A stretch of DNA of 7,551 bases from Lachnospiraceae bacterium (GTDB taxonomy: Bacteria; Bacillota; Clostridia; Lachnospirales; Lachnospiraceae), in contig DOWG01000280.1 of the NCBI GenBank assembly GCA_003519685.1, forward strand, positions 4,989-12,539. Direction: 5' to 3'. The notes under the pieces are model-generated. The model did not search any database. It worked only from the letters and a program-made list of their open reading frames with translations, and was not told the origin of the DNA. The first letter of the stretch is position 1. The number at the start of each line of letters is the position of its first letter. This document shows positions 5,066 through 7,551 of this stretch, piece after piece. A program made the position numbers and the translations under genes.

Positions 5066-7480
5066 ATGTTTAAAAAAATAGTTTATTCCTTTATAGCGCT
5101 TTTGGTAATGCTCCTGGGGAGATTCCTTTTACGGGGAGATTTTCTGCCTTTTCTGCAGTGGTGGGTAACGGTATTGCTTCTTGGTATAATCTTTCTTCCG
5201 CTTTCCAATCTGCTGTTTGCCGGTCTTCATGACCGGGGATATCTCTTCGCCAAGACGATTGGAATCGCGGTGACTGGTTATCTTATGTGGCTTTTTTCCT
5301 CCCTGCATATCCTGAAATTTACGACAAGCTCCTGCATGATTTCGGTAGCTGTTTCCTTCCTGATCAATGGGGTTATTCTTCTCTGCCGGCAAGGAAAGCG
5401 GGGAAAAGCCGGAAAGGTATATTCCTTTCCGCAGACCGGGAAGAAATATCTGGAGGCTGTGATTACCGAGGAGCTTCTTTTCCTTGGATTGTTTCTTGTC
5501 TTTACCTATATCAGGGGATTTAAGCCACAGGCCTATGGAACGGAAAAATTCATGGATTATGGTTTTATGACCAGCATGATGCGCAGTGAATATATGCCTC
5601 CCCAGGATTTCTGGTTCTCCGGAACAAAATTGAATTATTACTATGTCGGACAATATATGGCGGTGTTTCTGACGAAGCTGTCCTTCGTTCCGGTATCGGA
5701 TGGGTATAATCTCATGTTAATGATGACCGGGGCATTTGCCTTTGTACTTCCCTGCTCCATCGTTTATAACTTAGTCCTGCGGTATCAAAATGGGCACGGC
5801 GGTCCGGTAAAAAACCGTAAACAGGACAAGTTTCTTCCCTGTATCGGCGGCCTCCTTGGCGGAGCCGGGGTCTGTATCGCCGGAAATATGCATTACACGG
5901 TATATCAATGGATCGAACCGGCGGTCCGGCAATTCTTTGGAATAGAGAAAGCTGCGAAGCGCTATTGGTTTCCGGATGCCACCCGGTTTATTGGATACCA
6001 TCCGGAAACCAACGATAAGACAATCCACGAGTTCCCTTCCTATTCCTTTGTGTTGGGGGATCTGCATGCGCATGTCATCAATATTCTTTTCGTTTTAACG
6101 GTAATTGGAATTTTGCTTGGTTGGATGTACTTTAAAAGAGCGGCAAAAGAGCAGAAGCAACCCGTATGGAAAGAAATATTCCATCCCTCCCTAATCATGC
6201 TGGGCTTTTTTATCGGTCTTTTTCATATGACGAATTACTGGGACTTTCCGATTTACTACATGGTTTCGGGAGCGGTTATTCTATTTTCCAATATGATTGT
6301 ATATAATTTTAAAGGAAAAGCTTACTGGATAACCGCGCTGGAGGGAATCGTTATCCTGGGATTATCCACGTTGGTTAGCCTGCCTTTTACTTTATGTTTT
6401 GATCAGATTTCTACGAAGATACGGTTGGCAGAAGCCCATACGCCGCTGAATCAGCTGATCATCCTATGGGGACTCCCATTTTTTGCGGTGATTTCCTTTC
6501 TTTGTTTCCTTATCGGTGATTTTAAAAGAAATTATACCAGGCAGGCCGAAATGCAAGAAGAGCCGGTAAAAAAGCAGTCGGAAATAACCAGGAAAAAGGA
6601 AACATCGGAAATAACCAGGAAAAAGGAAACAAAGGGATCAGAAAAGGCAAAGAGATCTAAGAAAGTAAAAAGGAGAAAGAAACCTGCAGTTTTCCGCTTT
6701 ATGGAAACGATGGACAGTTCCGATCTGTTTGTTCTGATTCTGGGATTATGCGCAATCGGGTTGGTTCTTATACCGGAGATTCTCTATGTGGAGGACATCT
6801 ATTCCGGTGACTATAAAAGAGCAAATACCATGTTTAAGCTGACCTATCAGGCATTCATTCTATTTGGCATTAGCTTTGGATATCTGTGGATCCGTCTGAT
6901 CCGTTTTGGCACCACCGCCCGGCAGAAGAGAGCGGCATGGTGTGGGTTTATCCTGTTTCTCAGTTCCCTCTTCTATGCGGGGAATGCGGTAAATGCCTGG
7001 TATGGGAATATATTTGACCGGAAGGCTTACAAAGGAATCGATGCGGCTGCTTTTATGAAGAAAGAGATGCCGGATGATTACCTTGCGACCTGCTGGCTGA
7101 ATGACAATGTATCCGGTATGCCGGTAATTCTGGAAGCCAATGGAGACAGCTATACGGATTATCAAAGGGTTTCGGTCATTACGGGGCTGCCGACGGTGCT
7201 TGGCTGGCATACCCATGAATGGCTGTGGAAAGGAGATCCCTCCTTACTGGACCGGCGGTCGGAGGATATCAAAACCATATATACTTCTGCCGAGGAAGAA
7301 ATGGTACGGGCACTGCTTCGTAAATACAAGGTGGAATATATCTATGTAGGTAAATTGGAGCAGGAGAAGTATGAAAATGTGAATCACGAACTGATAAAAA
7401 ATCTTGGAAGAACCGTTTTCTATAGCCCTGCAACAGAAAACAAGGATTATGAGACTTATATTGTCCGCATCAATGAGTAA
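5066..7480 (+). CDS. DUF2298 (Chlor_Arch_YYY) polytopic membrane protein, GT-C-like
   Basis: This 804-residue protein has many membrane segments and a hydrophilic C-terminal domain from about 655. The family signatures are clear: EKFMDYGFM (160-168), MPPQDFWFSG (177-186), LNYYYVGQ (189-196), FPSYSFVLGDLHAHV (323-337), TNYWDFP (389-395), KRANTMFK (584-591), and a C-terminal YIYVGKLEQEKY (758-769). Function is not firmly established for the family; the layout resembles GT-C enzymes that use lipid-linked sugars outside the membrane, with E160 and D164 in the first outer loop as candidate catalytic acids. A Lys/Arg-rich loop at about 487-540, probably cytoplasmic by the positive-inside rule, contains a perfect nine-residue tandem repeat. 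The protein aligns along its length with the product of 1086-3131. The preceding GT2 gene is the likely donor-making partner. The family call is firm; the enzymatic role is inferred. Confidence 0.9.
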   Translation: MFKKIVYSFIALLVMLLGRFLLRGDFLPFLQWWVTVLLLGIIFLPLSNLLFAGLHDRGYLFAKTIGIAVTGYLMWLFSSLHILKFTTSSCMISVAVSFLINGVILLCRQGKRGKAGKVYSFPQTGKKYLEAVITEELLFLGLFLVFTYIRGFKPQAYGTEKFMDYGFMTSMMRSEYMPPQDFWFSGTKLNYYYVGQYMAVFLTKLSFVPVSDGYNLMLMMTGAFAFVLPCSIVYNLVLRYQNGHGGPVKNRKQDKFLPCIGGLLGGAGVCIAGNMHYTVYQWIEPAVRQFFGIEKAAKRYWFPDATRFIGYHPETNDKTIHEFPSYSFVLGDLHAHVINILFVLTVIGILLGWMYFKRAAKEQKQPVWKEIFHPSLIMLGFFIGLFHMTNYWDFPIYYMVSGAVILFSNMIVYNFKGKAYWITALEGIVILGLSTLVSLPFTLCFDQISTKIRLAEAHTPLNQLIILWGLPFFAVISFLCFLIGDFKRNYTRQAEMQEEPVKKQSEITRKKETSEITRKKETKGSEKAKRSKKVKRRKKPAVFRFMETMDSSDLFVLILGLCAIGLVLIPEILYVEDIYSGDYKRANTMFKLTYQAFILFGISFGYLWIRLIRFGTTARQKRAAWCGFILFLSSLFYAGNAVNAWYGNIFDRKAYKGIDAAAFMKKEMPDDYLATCWLNDNVSGMPVILEANGDSYTDYQRVSVITGLPTVLGWHTHEWLWKGDPSLLDRRSEDIKTIYTSAEEEMVRALLRKYKVEYIYVGKLEQEKYENVNHELIKNLGRTVFYSPATENKDYETYIVRINE
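6578..6631 (+). repeat. Perfect 27-base in-frame tandem duplication
   Basis: Bases 6578-6604 and 6605-6631 are identical. Each encodes SEITRKKET, residues 505-513 and 514-522 of the DUF2298 protein. The unit is nine codons, so gain or loss of copies keeps the reading frame. Identity at every base, including third positions, points to a recent duplication. It lies in a basic loop outside the conserved motifs, so copy number is probably tolerated. Confidence 0.97.
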
Positions 7481-7551
7481 AAGACATTGACTTAAAAGAG
7501 AGTTACTATTCACACCCACCATGTATACCATGATTTCGACAAATGTATCCG
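7481..7551. other. Downstream tail, no terminator seen
   Basis: The bases after the last stop codon contain no hairpin followed by a T run. From 7502 onward the stretch is the right arm of the inverted repeat. Any operon terminator or next gene lies beyond the window. Confidence 0.5.
7502..7551 (+). repeat. Right arm of the long imperfect inverted repeat
   Basis: GTTACTATTCACACCC at 7502-7517 and TGATTTCGACAAATG followed by TATCCG at 7531-7551 match the reverse complement of 68-83 and 26-47 in the same order. The arm begins 21 bases after the stop of the last gene, and its left partner ends 19 bases before the first start, so the pair brackets the five genes closely. It reaches the window edge and may continue. 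Confidence 0.7.

Noticed and set aside
5129..5653. Open minus-strand frame of 174 codons inside the DUF2298 gene
   Set aside because: Same pattern of a reverse-strand shadow over a membrane-protein gene, with no motif and no support as a separate gene.
7519..7534. Short stem CATG-TATAC-CATG in the right repeat arm as a terminator
   Set aside because: Four base pairs with no T run is too weak, and the left arm does not preserve it.

Overview
The window holds one tightly packed, single-strand block of five genes that looks like an accessory cell-surface glycan locus. Moderate GC content, strong AGGAG-type ribosome binding sites, the codon style and the gene mix suggest a low-to-moderate GC Firmicute, most likely class Clostridia (Lachnospiraceae-like). 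That assignment is an inference from style; there is no rRNA or marker gene to confirm it.

Layout from left to right: a 102-base leader containing one arm of an inverted repeat; a polyprenyl-phosphate hexose synthase-like GT2 enzyme with two C-terminal membrane helices (103-1089); a 681-residue polytopic membrane protein coupled to it by an ATGA overlap (1086-3131); a 78-base AT-rich spacer; UDP-galactopyranose mutase, glf (3210-4313); a soluble DPM1-like GT2 enzyme (4322-5032); an 804-residue polytopic protein of the DUF2298 / Chlor_Arch_YYY family (5066-7480); and a short tail carrying the other arm of the inverted repeat. No gene lies on the minus strand.

The main reading is a duplicated module. 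Each half has a GT2 enzyme of the kind that loads a sugar onto a polyprenyl phosphate, followed by a large GT-C-like membrane protein that could use such a lipid-linked sugar outside the membrane. By eye the two membrane proteins align from end to end: the same first outer loop, the same internal landmarks and the same C-terminal extracytoplasmic domain. They are therefore divergent paralogs, although only the second has the textbook DUF2298 motifs. glf lies just before the second pair, so that pair may handle galactofuranose. No flippase, polymerase or ligase is visible in the window.

Other points of note are a roughly 50-58 base imperfect inverted repeat bracketing the whole gene block, and a perfect 27-base in-frame tandem duplication in a Lys/Arg-rich loop of the last protein. 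Two natural-looking starts (glf and the second GT2) are internal to longer open frames and are set by good ribosome binding sites.
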